The notes: generated from the sequence alone by a model not told the origin. 64,000 nucleotides of DNA from Pomphorhynchus laevis (GCA_012934845.2 WNNJ02003393.1:1-64000); one strand, 5' to 3'; positions 1 to 64,000 are shown, numbered from the stretch's first letter. Numbers and translations: made by a program.

Positions 1-20
1 ATTGTAAAGATATTTATTAT

Positions 21-360
21 GAAGGAAAATATCCACAAAATAATATCAAATATAATATTATAAATGATAATATTTTGATATTATTAAAAATATCAAAAAT
101 AATTTTTTTGATACTATTATCAAAAAGATAATATCGCCGTAATCAAATTTAAAAAAATTTGCTTTTACATATTATCACCTTTTGTATTAATGTATAGTAC
201 TGTATATAATATTTATTATAGAGGAAACTATCCACATAATAATATCAAAAATAATATTATAAATGATAATATTTTGATAATATTAAAAATATAAAAAATT
301 ATATCGTTTTGATATGATTAAAAAGATAACATCACCACAATTAAATTTAATTAAATTTAT
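21..360. repeat. two tandem copies of an A+T-rich palindromic repeat
   Basis: Two similar blocks (about 21-180 and 218-360) share a segment beginning near TATCCACA and continuing through alternating runs of TATCAAAA and TTTTGATA, so each block can fold on itself. A third, partial copy lies near 1075-1180. No coding potential is visible. The origin is unknown; the palindromic make-up would fit a small non-autonomous element. Confidence 0.55.
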
Positions 361-1074
361 GTTGATATAATTTTAGAGTTGAATCATGTTTGTAACTTGA
401 TCATGACTTTCCACTTTTTATACTGATAAATAGTCTTCGTTTTTTTTGATATTTGGTTCAGTCGTAAATGTTTGTACCAACGCGATAGCAACAAATGATT
501 TGAATTGCTAACCTGCTGAGAGACATCACAGCTCGTCGTAGATTTGTTCCTTTATACGTTATTGATTAACATTTATTGTGTTTACATGATAATTTACATT
601 TTATGTATTTTAGAATTAGATAGTTTGCTCTAGTCGATATCGATTTGCCTGTCTGGCCAACATCCATTTCGACGTCAATCACCATACCTGACTTAATAAA
701 TATCCACAACTGTTGTTATTAGTAAAGAGCAAATGTCTTTGATCTTCTACTATGTCGATGATTTTAGAGCAATTGAATTTTATATCAGAAAAGCTCAAAT
801 ATTCCAAATATTGTTTCGTGGAGTGGCTATATTTCTAACTATCTAACTAATGGAAAATATCCCCTGTGCCTTCTGAGTTTTAAAATTATTGTTTCTATTT
901 TTTGTAATTTTTCTAAAAAATTCCATATTTTAATTAATTTTTAAACATTCAAAAGGACACTAAATTTTAGTTTTCTTAAGATGTTCACAAAGTGGTAGGC
1001 GCTTAAACAATAAATATTTTTATTAATATAATTTAATAAATATTGTGACCTATTTTGTCATTCTCTGAATTTTA

Positions 1075-1180
1075 AAATAATATACTAATAATATTAAAAA
1101 TAATAATAAAATTTTGATATTATTAGTAATATCAAAAATAATACCTTTTTGATATTATTACCAAAAAGATAATATTGCCT
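1075..1180. repeat. third partial copy of the palindromic A+T repeat
   Basis: Repeats the TATCAAAA/TTTTGATA alternation of the 21-360 blocks and ends with the same AAAAGATAATAT segment. It directly abuts a copy of the repeat I associate with Penelope-element tails (1178-1362). Confidence 0.5.
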
Positions 1181-1362
1181 GATAACATAGCAGTCCCGAC
1201 ACCTTACAACATAGTAGTTCATCCGATTGATCTATAATCCTTATTCTGATACAACGTCTTTTATTTATTTGTCAACTCATAACAATTGACTTTTATTTTA
1301 AATTTTAACTTTTTATTTAAACTTTATATAAATATAAATTGTACAAAATCTTATGTAATTAG
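1178..1362 (+). repeat. Penelope-tail-associated A+T repeat, copy 1
   Basis: One of at least nine copies in this window of a 60-250 bp block. The usual order is CTGATAACATAGCAG, then CTCTAATTCTTATTCTGATAC, then a Thr-Gly-poor run containing CAATTCATAAAAATTGAC, then TATAAATTATATAAAATC. Two or three copies sit directly behind the 3' end of Penelope-like RT or GIY-YIG sequence (1975, 17355 and possibly 59085), so I infer that the block is the non-coding tail or terminal repeat of that family. This copy has a diverged left end. Confidence 0.5.
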
Positions 1363-1479
1363 GCCCGTCTCTATGTTATGTTTAGCAATAATGTCCTTGA
1401 TATAAGTTATATGAAATCTTATATAATAATTGTATTGTAAGTAATACGACAAACAAATGTTTTTCATTAAATATTAATA

Positions 1480-1930
1480 ATAATTGTAACTGCAATACCG
1501 CAGGTGTAGTGTATCTTATACAATGTACATGTGGATTGCAATATATTGGAAACACCATATCAAATGTTAAAAACTAGGTTTAGGCAACACATATATATAC
1601 TATACAGCATAATAGTCAAACTATATTTCATAAACATATGAGATTAATAGGACATGATATAGGGTATATATCAATATATAATATTGATATAAACATATTA
1701 ATATTAAATTAAAAACTATTAGAAAGAGAAGATTTTTGGATCTAAATAAACACAATAATATTAAAAATAAATTTAAAATCATTAGCGGAATATTTTTATG
1801 GATTGATAAACTTTGTATTAGAATAAGTAGATAAACTTTTTATTAGAATAGATATTAGAATAATAATATACTTTGTATTAGAATAAGATACTAGATAGTT
1901 TTATCAGAGGAAATACATCATTAGCATGTA
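1480..1930 (+). mobile_element. Penelope-like element: GIY-YIG endonuclease fragment and 3' end
   Basis: The plus strand reads as a degraded GIY-YIG nuclease. A cysteine-bearing GVVYLIQCTCGLQYIGNT-like stretch lies at about 1500-1556, followed by a His-containing part and a KLLEREDFW-like segment near 1710-1740. GIY-YIG fused behind an RT is the hallmark of Penelope-like elements. Downstream, 1795-1910 matches the end of the RT element at 13385-13430 in inverse orientation (shared ATACTTTGTATTAGAATAAG). Several stops interrupt the frame, so this is a dead 5'-truncated copy. The 1975 repeat follows it directly. Confidence 0.65.
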
Positions 1931-1974
1931 TTTGGCCCCGTTGCTATGTTGGGTTCAGAAGTTAGGTGTTAAAA

Positions 1975-2215
1975 CCTGATAGCATATCAGTTCCTCCTGA
2001 TGACCTCTAATTCTTATTCTGATACAACGTCTGTTATTTATTAATCAATTCATAAAAATGAAGTTTTTTTAAAATTTCAATTTTTTATTTAAACTTTATA
2101 TAAATATAAATTGTACAAAATCTTATGTAATTATATATTATTTATATTTATTTTTGATTTATATCTAGTATTAAATTCATAGACTCAGTTATCTGATATG
2201 ATATATAAAAATTAA
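1975..2215 (+). repeat. Penelope-tail-associated A+T repeat, copy 2
   Basis: Well-preserved copy lying immediately behind the GIY-YIG fragment. It begins CCTGATAGCATATCAG, which forms a 6-bp hairpin, and continues through the CTCTAATTCTTATTCTGATAC core. Its position behind the nuclease is part of the argument that this block is the Penelope tail. Confidence 0.6.
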
Positions 2216-2636
2216 TTTTATATGAACGTGCAGTAAATATAAAGTTTACCTGAAATTTATAAAATGTAATATGTTTGCAATAAATGTGATATTAAAGTAT
2301 CTTACATGCGTAGATCTTGATGTTACTACATTCCTTAATAAATAACGTTTTTCGATTAACTGGCACGCTTAACAGAAACTCTTTCAATAATATGCAACGT
2401 GATACGAAATTAAAAAATTCTAAAAGTACTTATTCGAAGGTAAAAAGTTTGAGCATTTTTGCGAAAATTTCTCATTATTGTATCAACATTATTATATATT
2501 AATATTGTATGAACCATTGGCTATTATGTATACAACTATAGTTGTATATATACAACTATTATTATATATATGTATATATTATATACTTATTAATAAAATA
2601 ATAATTAATAGTTATAACTATGAATGTATGTATTTA

Positions 2637-2930
2637 TCCATCGAAATCAAATATTATTCAATCATGAACTCAATGTTTAAGTGAACTAACAGCGTGACCA
2701 GTACAGTGAGAATGCACGATATTCCGATTCGTGGCTAAACAATTTTCAGAATTCTAAGGGTGAGAACGATGTACTGCCGATCTTGTAACAGTACCTAACA
2801 TCTTGGAATTATTCATCAAAATCAAATATTAGTCAAACATGAAATCAGTGTTTAAAAGTTCCATTGCAGCACAAACTGATAAAGTATCATAACATGATAG
2901 TCCAATTCGTGGTTAATGACAACTAAGTCG
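2637..2930. repeat. imperfect direct repeat
   Basis: Two diverged copies, about 2637-2735 and 2813-2930, share AAATCAAATATTA, a CATGAA...TCA..GTTTAA block and ATTCGTGG. The spacing is near 176 bp. I recognise no family and see no coding potential. Confidence 0.4.
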
Positions 2931-2939
2931 TAATAATCA

Positions 2940-3185
2940 TGCACTGCCTTTCTTGTTCCTCGTATGATATTGAATCTGTTAATTAATATCAAATGCAACT
3001 TCATAAAAATGACGTTTATTTTAAATTTCAATTTTTGATTTTAACTTGATTTAAATTATAGAAAATCTAAAAACAATTATTAATTTTATTATTTAATTAT
3101 TAAATTTTGATTTAGCATTATTATGTTTTGCTTATTTAATAATTATATTAAATACGTAGACTCAGTTAGCTGATTTAATTCATTA
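2940..3185 (+). repeat. Penelope-tail-associated A+T repeat, copy 3
   Basis: Diverged copy with the CTTCATAAAAATGACGTTTA segment, the TTTAACTTGATTTAAATTAT segment and the terminal TACGTAGACTCAGTTAGCTG shared with copies at 1975, 7745 and 8690. No coding sequence. Confidence 0.5.
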
Positions 3186-3796
3186 TTTGTATGGGAGTGT
3201 TTTTCTTTTGCGATAGGATTCTATCAATTCTTTTCAATAGTTGACAGACTTCACCGCATGATCATACGGCAACTGATAATATGACGGAATGAAGTAAGCG
3301 TGATAAACTACAGTCAGTATCAAGAGGATATTTTCATTATTTTCTATTTTCATAATATTCAAGAACAGATATCGATGGATTTGGATTCGTTTGATTGTGC
3401 GGACGCGTTGAAAACGCAAATGTCAATGAAATACGCACCGGTCTATCACTAAACAAACCAGAGCATACTATATCAAGTTATGCAAAATCATCGTGTGCAG
3501 TTTCTATTTCAAATTGCATGCTGCAATATGCCTGATTTGAAAACGGTTCGATTTTTACATTAAAGCATACATTAGTCAAGTGACATACTCAAATGTACCG
3601 AACATGTAATGGCGATTGGTAGTAGTCCTTGAAGTTTACAGGAGAATGCGTGAGACCCATTCGTATTGACACGAGATCAGTTCATATTTTAAGAGATTAT
3701 CATACCATGGCAATCACATCGCAAAATTTGCACTGTTGACGATTCTGTTTTGAAGTTTATTCACGTGTCAAACTCGTTTGTTGTATATACTAATAT

Positions 3797-3985
3797 CCAA
3801 ACAACATATACCCATTCTTGATAATTGCTCAAGTGATGTTTTTAGTCTATTAAAATCATCACGGATATGATGCAATCCAAGACGGATAAAAATAATCAAT
3901 CAATTACCCAGGAGGGGAAACACATTTACCCATATACGATAATTGTTCAAGTGATGTTTTTAGTGTACTGTCATCGTGGTTAAGG
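3797..3985 (+). repeat. imperfect direct repeat, spacing about 126 bp
   Basis: GATAATTG(C/T)TCAAGTGATG followed by TTTTTAGT occurs near 3819 and again near 3940, each preceded by a CATATACCCAT-like or CATTTACCCATAT-like stretch. Unknown origin. Confidence 0.45.
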
Positions 3986-3989
3986 ATTT

Positions 3990-6390
3990 ATGAATTATCT
4001 ATTTTTTCCACAATTTTTAGGCACAAATTTGATTTAAGATTGTACGTTGATTTTGTTCGAAGTATTATTACAAAACATCCTTTAAACCAAGTAGAAGACA
4101 TATCTTTTAAGATAAAAATTTCCTTTACAGAGGCTACGTAGGATCCCTGCGAGTGGCTCCACTAATGTTGAATGTGAAGTACCTAACAAGTGCGGTGTAT
4201 GCAGTTCGGAGATCAAGGTGACATATATTTGTGAGGCGAGACGGGATGTTCGTCACTTTTTCACTATGAATCCCTCAATGAAGTTAGTATTTCCGAACAG
4301 TACACCTAAAACTGGTACATCTTTGAATAAAATAAGCGGAGACTGTTCGATAATGCCATTTGCGTATATCCTAATTTGTAAAGCCCGCATGCTGATTCAC
4401 ACTTATATACCCAATATAGTATTAACTTTACCATTTGTAGTAACCAAATAGAATGTTATCGTCGGCGTACTTGAAGTGATTGAAGTGATATGAATTTTCA
4501 TGAGACGAATTATTTAGAGAAAGAGTCGAGGCAGGAAATACAGTCATTTAGAAAACATCATATTGTGTAAAATTAGTAATATATTTAATAACTTTAAAAA
4601 ATTGATAATTTAATAATTTTCATATTTTTTGATACATTTAATAAAATAAAATAGAAATATCGTTTATTAATGAATTTTTCTATTTAATTGAGCAAACAAT
4701 CTTACTTGCTGATAGGTTGATGATCACACGTTTCTTCAAAGAAAATTCTAATATCTCTGATCGGATTCGTTGATAATGATCTACATGAGCGTTATCGTAA
4801 AATACAATGTTTCAGAGTTACACATCTACCTTTCGGATAATAAACGTAAAGTATCTACTGTAAGTAACATGTTTTGAGTAATGTTGTTGTTAGATATGTC
4901 CCTTAAAATATAAAGAAACGTTTGCTTAGAATATAAGCAAAAGTAGGAACGCACATGTTTATATTCTGAAAATTGCATAATTCGAGAGATTGTATTGAAT
5001 TATTGGCGATATTCCTAGAATTAGCAGAATAAATATAATTACTTCATTAACGAAAAAACTGCTTCAAACAATATGCAAGTTAGTTTCAGATTTTAAATTA
5101 CATTAAATTGTAGCAAATTGAATTATCTTAATTTTGTATTAAAATAAAGATATTTGATTTATTAATAAATATATTCATTATTTATTAATATTAATAATTA
5201 AAATTTTCTTTGCATAAAAACTGCAACGATTAATAGAACATGTAGCAACAATTGCATATTTAAAAATATATTGTTTAGTGTATTGATCTATCTCTGTTAA
5301 TATAAAATTAAATAAAATCATAAAATTAAATAAAAGATTAAATAAAATAAATGCATTTTACAATACTGTTTTGTAAATATAATGATTTTTATCAATATCA
5401 TATTACTTTCTAAAATGCATTTTTTAACGATAGGCATTTGATATTAATTAAACTGTTAAATTAAAAACGACTTTTCTTTATCAAAAACTCAAGATATTTT
5501 GAGATGAAAATACGTCTGGAACACTTGCCTTTGCATGACCTCAGAATTATAGGTAATAAAATTTTTCGATTTAGAAGAATAACATACAATGATATTATTC
5601 TTATCATATCTGTTTATTGTTTTATTACGAAATGTAATATTATTTAACAATATTAAATTCCAGTTTTATTTAGTGCTATATAAAATTACATTATAAATAA
5701 TGAAATGTTGAGAACTTATTAAATCTTATTATTTATCTCAACTCAATAAAGAAGATTAAGCAAGGATGTAATTAACTGTTTAACTGTTGATATTAAATAT
5801 TTAATTAAAGATTAACTTATTAAAAATTGTTGAACATAATTGTATTGAGTTCAATGGTAATATTGAGTTAAGAGTTCAATTTTATTGAGTTCAACATCTC
5901 AAACTCAATAAAACGTTTATTATTACCAAATACTGATGATACAATTTATTCACAACAATATGTTTATCAACATATTGTTTTATTATTTTTATATTTATTT
6001 TATTTTTTTAAATAATAAAATAGTTTATGGTTCATAATATGAACCATAAATATGATTTATTGTTTATGGTTCATGGTTTATCATTTGTTAATCAAACAAA
6101 TACTAAATAAGTAAAAATAACGGATGCTTTGTTGGTATCGCGATAAAAATAGTTTTCATAAATTTATTTAAAAACTAATAATTTTGTACTAATATAATCC
6201 AAATTACAAAGAATTGCTCGCGTCTTTAAATTCTTTAAATTATACTGATTTAAGCGAACAAAATATTAAAATTACTTAATTAATTGTGAATTTATTCATT
6301 TATTAATTTATTGTGAATTTCCGAAATTCAATCTCGAATTAGTATCAATTGAACTAGACTTAGTACAAAACATTTGATACATTTTCATAT
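3990..6390. other. A+T-rich stretch without recognisable gene
   Basis: A slightly less A+T-rich patch at about 4120-4460 includes an open frame of 77 codons (4218-4451) whose product I do not recognise; it has no convincing upstream context. The rest (4460-6390) is low-complexity A+T-rich sequence with many stops. A short LRR-looking stretch before a GTAAGT near 4815-4862 was considered and rejected. Confidence 0.4.
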
Positions 6391-6394
6391 CCGA

Positions 6395-6560
6395 TAAGAT
6401 AGCAGTTCCTCCTGATAATAATTCTAATTCATCGTCTATTAATTCATAAATAGCCAATTCATAAAAATTGACTTTTATTTAACAATTTAATTTTTCATTT
6501 TAACTTGATATAAATTATATAAAATAATATATAACAATCATTATTATTTATTATCTATTT
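6395..6560 (+). repeat. Penelope-tail-associated A+T repeat, copy 4
   Basis: Starts CCGATAAGATAGCAGTTCCT and continues with CAATTCATAAAAATTGAC and TAACTTGATATAAATTATAT as in the other copies. It lacks part of the central CTTATTCTGATAC segment. It is followed by 200 bp of near-pure A+T. Confidence 0.5.
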
Positions 6561-6784
6561 ATTTAATTATTGAAATATAACTATTAAATATAAATATTTA
6601 ATTTAATAAATTTTTATTAAATAGTTATTAAATTATTTAATTTATTTATCTAATTATATATATAATTAGATAAATATATAAATTAGATAAATATAATAAA
6701 GATAATATAATTAGATAAATATATATCTCCTTATACGGAGATAGGACAGAGCTGTCAATACTTGACATTTGCATTTTCAGCCAT

Positions 6785-7171
6785 TTGGTTCCGTCCTACT
6801 CAGTCAGCTCTGTGAAGAGCCCGTTTCGCTACTATGAATCGAGGAAGGTCGCCAAATACGGTGAACGCGTAGCGCGTTTTGATAGAGCAGTTGTCTTCCC
6901 TGTGGTTCTTGCGTCAAATGGAGGACTTGGTGAGGGCGCACAGTCATTACCAAAACGTATATCTAAGCTAAAAGCCGACAGAGGACGTACACTATACAAC
7001 GACATTGTCAGCTCAATGTGCTCAATGATTGGAATAAAATTGGCAAAATCTGTGTCAATGTGCTTAAGGGCTGCGAGATCGACGTTAAACAGACCGTTGC
7101 TCATCGGGGTGACTGATAGCCCTAATTCCTCAGGCCACTTGATACAAAGAGCCGTCTCAATTCCAACGTGA
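6785..7171 (+). pseudogene. C-terminal relic of an RT-bearing retroelement ORF
   Basis: An open frame of 128 codons, markedly richer in G+C than its surroundings. It contains ESRKVAKYGERV, then FPVVLASNGGLGEG, then a Tyr-containing KLAKSVSMCLRAARS segment. From memory this order (EKYGDRV-type, F.PLVFS..GGMG, then SFALLRS.I.CIRGSRS) is the C-terminal end of a family of RT polyproteins common in sponges, cnidarians and other invertebrates. The rest of the ORF is absent here. The other strand is open too but looks like a shadow. A second relic of the same C-terminus lies in the opposite orientation at 7400-7650. Confidence 0.45.
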
Positions 7172-7399
7172 ACATTGCATTTTAAATATTATTAAAAAGG
7201 TGAGGGCCCATTTGAGGGTAACCAATTCTTTGTATGTTGGTAATAAAGTATCTTAGTAAAAAAATATATCTAATTATTATTTTGTGATAATATATTTATT
7301 TCAAGCTTTATACAGGAAAACGGTTTTCGCAAATGGGTCATTTAAAAAATTTGCAAAAAAAAGCAAAATTTAAATTTAAACGCTTATGATCAAGCTCAG

Positions 7400-7650
7400 C
7401 GGGTCATTTTGACATATAGTGAAAGACTCTGGCAAAAGCGCTACTCCTGTCTGTGCGATCCCGGGTCGAACGATGACCCCTGATTCACATTGATGCAGCT
7501 CGACATAGGGCAAACCCGATAACTCGTTTCATGTCACAAATGCATTCGGCGTAGGTTCTGTCTCTGAATTCGTGGATTGCAGCCTCGCGATTTGTTGAAG
7601 TACCCGTCGTGCACCCATACCAATGCGGACCGAGGTGGAAAAAACCAGAC
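7400..7650 (-). pseudogene. second, inverted relic of the same retroelement C-terminus
   Basis: Read on the minus strand this patch of near-normal base composition gives EFRDRTYAECICDMKRVIG followed by FALCRAASM and IRGHRST. That is the same helix-rich end (FALLRS.I.CIRG.R) as at 6785-7171. One in-frame stop interrupts it. It is a decayed fragment with no neighbouring RT domain. The family assignment is a pattern match by eye. Confidence 0.4.
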
Positions 7651-7744
7651 GAATGAATGTTCCTCTTTCAATATCTGACACTAATTATCTGAATAATAAT
7701 TATTTATTATATATTATTAAATTCTTTATAATATGTGCATGGCA

Positions 7745-7965
7745 CTGATAACATAGCAGTTCCTCGTGATGACCTCTAATCCTTATTCTTATACATCGTT
7801 TATTATTTATTAGTCAATTTCTATAAATTGATTTTTATTTTAAATTTTAATTTTAAATTTTAACTTGATATCAATTCTATAAATTCTTATATAACAATTA
7901 TTAAATATTTCTTATTTCTTATTTAATTTTGAATATACTTATACTTAGTTAGCTGATCTGATGTT
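7745..7965 (+). repeat. Penelope-tail-associated A+T repeat, copy 5
   Basis: Begins ACTGATAACATAGCAGTTCC, one of the best-preserved left ends. It carries GATGACCTCTAATCCTTATT and ends near CTTAGTTAGCTGATCTGAT. No coding sequence. Confidence 0.6.
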
Positions 7966-8284
7966 TTGTATTCATCTTTATTCTATTAGGTTCCTTTGCC
8001 TATATTCCACTATTACGTACTAACTCATGTTTAATGTGACCTAAGCTTATTGTAAGATGATGAACTTGCTGTCCATCTTAAAAGTTGTAGCAATAACATG
8101 GTACAAGCATTTAATCTCAAATGTTATTAACAAAATGCTACTTTTGCTAGGTAGATATTCTAGAATACAGAATTTTAGCCATTTTTATTAAAATTTATCC
8201 CAAAACGCTGTTACCAGCACATTATTTCAATTTGCTTAAATTAGCACACCAATCTTAAACAACTTCATGAACTGATATGTCATC

Positions 8285-8640
8285 CCGTGGGTAAGAAGAA
8301 TGATCCCTATTGCAAAATCAAAACATTTGGCCTATTTCATTGCTGATGTCAGTCAGGTTGTACTAAATTATACGATTTTCGAGAAAATTAAACCTTGTTA
8401 TAAATTGAAACCATGTTCTACTATCATCAAATCAACTAAAGCATTTGAGTTCTTAACTATGGATTTTAAAGGTCATATATGGTCCGTCACAAAATCGATT
8501 TATACTTACTATATTTTATGAATACTCGCGTTATTTGTTCGCGTTTTCTTGTCCCGATCAAACATCATCAACTCTTATCAATAATTTGTGCAGTATATTG
8601 CAGTCATTCGTTTAATACAACTTCGTGAACTGATATATCC
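8285..8640 (+). mobile_element. fossil fragment of an LTR retrotransposon integrase
   Basis: The plus strand encodes a short integrase-core-like segment (the STKAFEFLTMDFKG region is characteristic) of the Ty3/Gypsy-like kind. Only this internal part is seen, with no RT, protease or terminal repeats in the neighbourhood. It is clearly broken, with a few breaks, and looks old given its A+T drift towards the local background. It lies between two copies of the Penelope-tail-associated repeat. Confidence 0.5.
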
Positions 8641-8689
8641 CGGAGTAATACCGAAATTTAGTTATTTTTCGTGTTTTATTAAGATAGTA

Positions 8690-8925
8690 ATACCTTAAAT
8701 TAGTTCCTACTGATTACCTCTAATTCTTATTCTGATACATCATCTGTTATTAATTAATTCATAAAAATTGACTTTTTTAAATTTCAATTTGATTTAAATT
8801 ATATAAAATCTTATTAGACAATTGATTTATTCATTATTTAAATTTTATTCAGCATTATTTTTAATTGGTAAATAATATAAATGCGTATACGCAGTTAACT
8901 TATCTGATTTAAACGTATTTATTCA
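8690..8925 (+). repeat. Penelope-tail-associated A+T repeat, copy 6
   Basis: Carries CCTCTAATTCTTATTCTGAT, CAT(C)ATCTGTTATTAATTAATT, CATAAAAATTGACTTTTTTA and the terminal GCGTATACGCAGTTAACTTA. The left end is replaced by TACCTTAAATTAGTTCC, a segment also present in the 116-bp tandem repeat at 37.3 kb. Confidence 0.55.
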
Positions 8926-8929
8926 ACGT

Positions 8930-10420
8930 GCATATTTATAACATGCATTATCTATGCATGTAACAGATAATTTTTGTTTTAGTAAAAAATCTAAAATTAA
9001 ATGATTTAATTAATTAAATAATTTAATTAATTAAATCAAGCAATAACTTTCAAATTAAAACGATAAGATTAAAAAATAAATAAACATACAAGGTTTTGAG
9101 ACTGGAAGGAACTAAATTCGCTACCACGATTGAAATTTGGTTAAAGGACAGATCACTTTCGGAAAAAATAAAGATAAATATGTAATTTAAATTTCAATTC
9201 TTACATTGTTTCAATCAAGATCTGCTTAGTAAACTTAATACTTTCAATCCTGTTATGTGATAGATTCCTAGATATAAAAAGTTGTAAATTTTATTTTTCG
9301 GTTACATCAAGATATTGTAATAAAATTGTTTATTTGATGTGCAAATTGGTTATCACATTTTAAACAAGTATATTTTTAAAATATATATCAAACCGACTAA
9401 AAATGAATATTAGAACATTTACTTAAACAGAAAATGAACGGTGAAGCAGTATGGCATACCAGTTTAAATTCTGTAATACAAATCAAGAGATTATTGTTAT
9501 TGAAGATAATATTACTGGCACATCAGCATTAATTATAATTATTCTGGATTAGCTAACTGGTGAGTAATAAACAATTGAATCTTGAGCTTTAGGTTTTTAA
9601 ATCAAACAACAAACTTTGCAAGTCTAATGAAGTGAACTGATAATGGTTTTATTCCCAAAAACAATGTATCAAATATTCTGGCCATGTTTCTATGATAGGA
9701 ATGTTTAACAACAATTTTCTTTATTGTGTCGGTGTAAACATGTTTTTTTTCGAAGATGTATATATAATTGATCGGATTTTAATTGATCGAATATATATAA
9801 TTTATTGTATATATAAAATAAATTAATTATTTAATTTATTTTAATCTCTTTAATTATATATATAATTTATTTATTCTCGAAACATTTGCAAACATTTAAT
9901 CTCTAGTAAAAGAGATTAAAGAGATTCGGAACGCACATTATGAATGATACAATTACATTCATTAATTCTTATGCTTTGGATATGAGTACAATTATATAAT
10001 TATAGAATAAATGCTTATCATCTTAGAAATTTATAATTTAATATAATGATCGGTTATCATCTTAGTTATTTATAAAGTTTTAAATACATATTGTGTTTTA
10101 TCTGGCTAAATATTTTAATTATTTAATATATCTCGAATATATCTTGAAATTTAGTATAATGATTTACAAAGTGTGCGATAAAACATTACTATTTATACCA
10201 TATTTATTTTTTTACTTTTTCGAAAAATAAATAAAAAATTTAATTAATTATTTTATATTTTAATTAATCACATTAGAAAGATTATTTGAAAATTATTGTT
10301 GGATAATCAATAATGCAAGATTATTAAAACTTGAAACTAAAAGATTTTGTTAAATTTGCTAATAAAACAGAACTCGCTTAGCATTTATCAAATCGTGCAT
10401 TCTTATTATACAACAAAAGT
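8930..10420. other. A+T-rich sequence, nothing recognised
   Basis: No LRR exon, retroelement protein or structured repeat was found here on either strand. It consists of low-complexity A+T sequence with short palindromes such as TTTAATTAATTAAA near 9005-9045. Confidence 0.4.
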
Positions 10421-10429
10421 TTTACTTAC

Positions 10430-62926
<52,497 letters not shown>

Positions 62927-62929
62927 CTA

Positions 62930-63785
62930 AATGTACAACAATTTTATAAAGTTTTTAACGAATTGAAATAATGCTTTTAAACTTGATTGTATATTTTATA
63001 CTTTTATGTATTAGTAATAATTTGAATGTATTTATACTTTTATCAAGTCATACACACTTTTTGATTTTAAAAATATAATTTAAAAAAATATAATTTTTAT
63101 ATTTTAAAAATATAAAAACTTGTTGATTTAAAAAATATAATTTTATGATTTTAAAAATATAATATAAATACGTTATCTTCATATTGTAATAAACTCGTAG
63201 TAATAACTCGTTATCTTAGTTATTGATTTGATCATAGATTTAAATATTTTTGTGGTTTTACTAAAAATATTCCTTTGATTGTTATTCATTCACAAAAACG
63301 CATGTAACTGTATATGAGTTAGATACTTATGTATTTATATTTTTACCCAGTTAAAACAAACACTTTATTATATTTACACTTTTTGATTTTAATAATATCA
63401 TTTACCGATATAACCAATCAAATTAGTTAACTTAGTATACGTATTTTATACTAATATAGATTTAATAAATATTTAAATTTTAAGATTTTATATAATTTAG
63501 ATTTATATAAGGAAATAATTCTTAAAAATTCAATTTTTATTTTAACATCATATATATCGTAATAAATGTTTTTTCTAAAGGCTAGCAATAATATAAATAA
63601 CCACATATTTTAATTTGAAGGCAGAGAATCCGGACAGGTATCGATGTGTATACGTATATCAATTATTTGTGTATGTGCACACAAAGGGATACAGAGCAAA
63701 TAAATATTATTTCATAAGGGCTACAAATAATATTAGAGAATAAAAATCAATCAAATAATTGCGTTTTAACTGATTATTCTGTAAC
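62930..63785. other. A+T-rich sequence, nothing recognised
   Basis: Short direct repeats of the TTGATTTTAAAAATATAA kind occur at 63060-63165. No exon with the shared splice phase was found. Confidence 0.4.
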
Positions 63786-63789
63786 CCGT

Positions 63790-64000
63790 TATATCTAGCT
63801 ATATACCTTCTTTGTCATCAATATTGGTTTTATAAAGAAGAATCTACCTTTCTAAATATTTTTTATATATCAATTAAACTATTTAAGTGGTTTTGAATGA
63901 AGTCAATATAATTGCATATTAAAGGCATTCTTAAAATTTTACTATTTAATATATTATATTTAATATTATGTAGTATACATGAACGCTCATGCAAAAATAT
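63790..64000 (-). mobile_element. Penelope-like RT relic, rearranged, running off the window
   Basis: The part 63865-64000 corresponds to 13540-13680 of the 13.4 kb copy (shared ATGAACGCTCATGCAAAAAT-like end). The part 63790-63845 corresponds to 13765-13800, which should lie on the other side. The order shows two truncated copies joined head to tail. Confidence 0.6.

Noticed and set aside
1178-2215. CTGATGA within CCTCCTGATGACCTCTAATT of the tail repeat as a hammerhead core
   Set aside because: There is no GAAA and no complementary flanks around a cleavage triplet in any of the nine copies; the match is limited to the heptamer.
4810-4865. plus-strand LRR-like exon ending at GTAAGT
   Set aside because: The reading LHIYLSDNKRK is in a phase different from all other LRR exons, and the phase-2 frame contains a stop.
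6832-7104. 90-codon minus-strand frame
   Set aside because: It overlaps the plus-strand frame that matches a known C-terminal block; its own product has no recognisable motif.
7440-7500. tRNA- or SINE-like B box (GGGTCGAACGATGACCC)
   Set aside because: No A box or cloverleaf could be built, and the stretch is explained by the retroelement C-terminus on the minus strand.

Overview
This is a very A+T-rich (about three quarters by eye) animal-type nuclear window. It has no bacterial-style genes, operons, rRNA, tRNA or CRISPR. Its coding content is (a) one long, finely split host gene on the minus strand and (b) many decayed retroelements. The organism looks like an invertebrate metazoan, judging from RTE-clade, Jockey/CR1-type and Penelope-like elements, canonical GT-AG introns (some only 44-54 nt), and hammerhead-ribozyme repeats. 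I cannot name the phylum from sequence alone. Host gene: between about 10.4 kb and 62.9 kb the minus strand carries at least 20, probably 24, tiny exons of 57-132 nt (mostly 63-78). Almost every one encodes a single leucine-rich repeat (LRR) and is flanked by phase-2 introns. The codon rebuilt across the junctions is nearly always Leu, Ile, Val or Met at the conserved LRR position, which is strong internal proof that the exons belong together. Neither the N-terminus/signal peptide nor any C-terminal membrane part was found; the gene probably runs beyond the window at 64 kb. One LRR exon with its intron has been duplicated recently (58.3 and 60.5 kb). Layout: 0-10 kb holds A+T-rich repeats, a Penelope-like GIY-YIG piece, two relics of an RT element C-terminus and an LTR-integrase fossil. 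A 380-bp satellite lies at 11-13 kb. A Penelope-like RT, an RTE LINE and a Penelope tail follow at 13.4-17.6 kb. At 19.1-21.1 kb are a lone satellite monomer, (AT)n runs and an inverted/direct repeat array with type I hammerhead ribozymes. A LINE RT ORF of 532 codons occupies 21.6-23.2 kb. Another Penelope fragment and a Rex3/RTE-like LINE nested in a local repeat fill 24.4-30.2 kb. Fold-back elements lie at 33.0, 36.2, 46.7 and 52.3 kb, and a 281-bp tandem repeat with two complete type III hammerheads at 40.4-40.9 kb. A ubiquilin UBA-domain fragment sits at 49.1-49.4 kb, Penelope pieces at 49.6-50.3 and 63.8-64 kb, and a Jockey/CR1-like relic at 52.7-54.1 kb. The most exciting signal is the concentration of hammerhead-ribozyme motifs. 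Two near-identical, fully paired type III ribozymes are spaced exactly 281 bp apart, as expected for a self-excising (possibly circular) RNA. One near-canonical type I ribozyme sits in a fold-back repeat, and the 380-bp satellite has a type I-like layout. Several fold-back and (AT)n-linked elements carry the CTGANGA-stem-GAAA core seen in Penelope elements. All lie in introns of the LRR gene. These assignments come from reading and hand-folding; no search or folding program was run.
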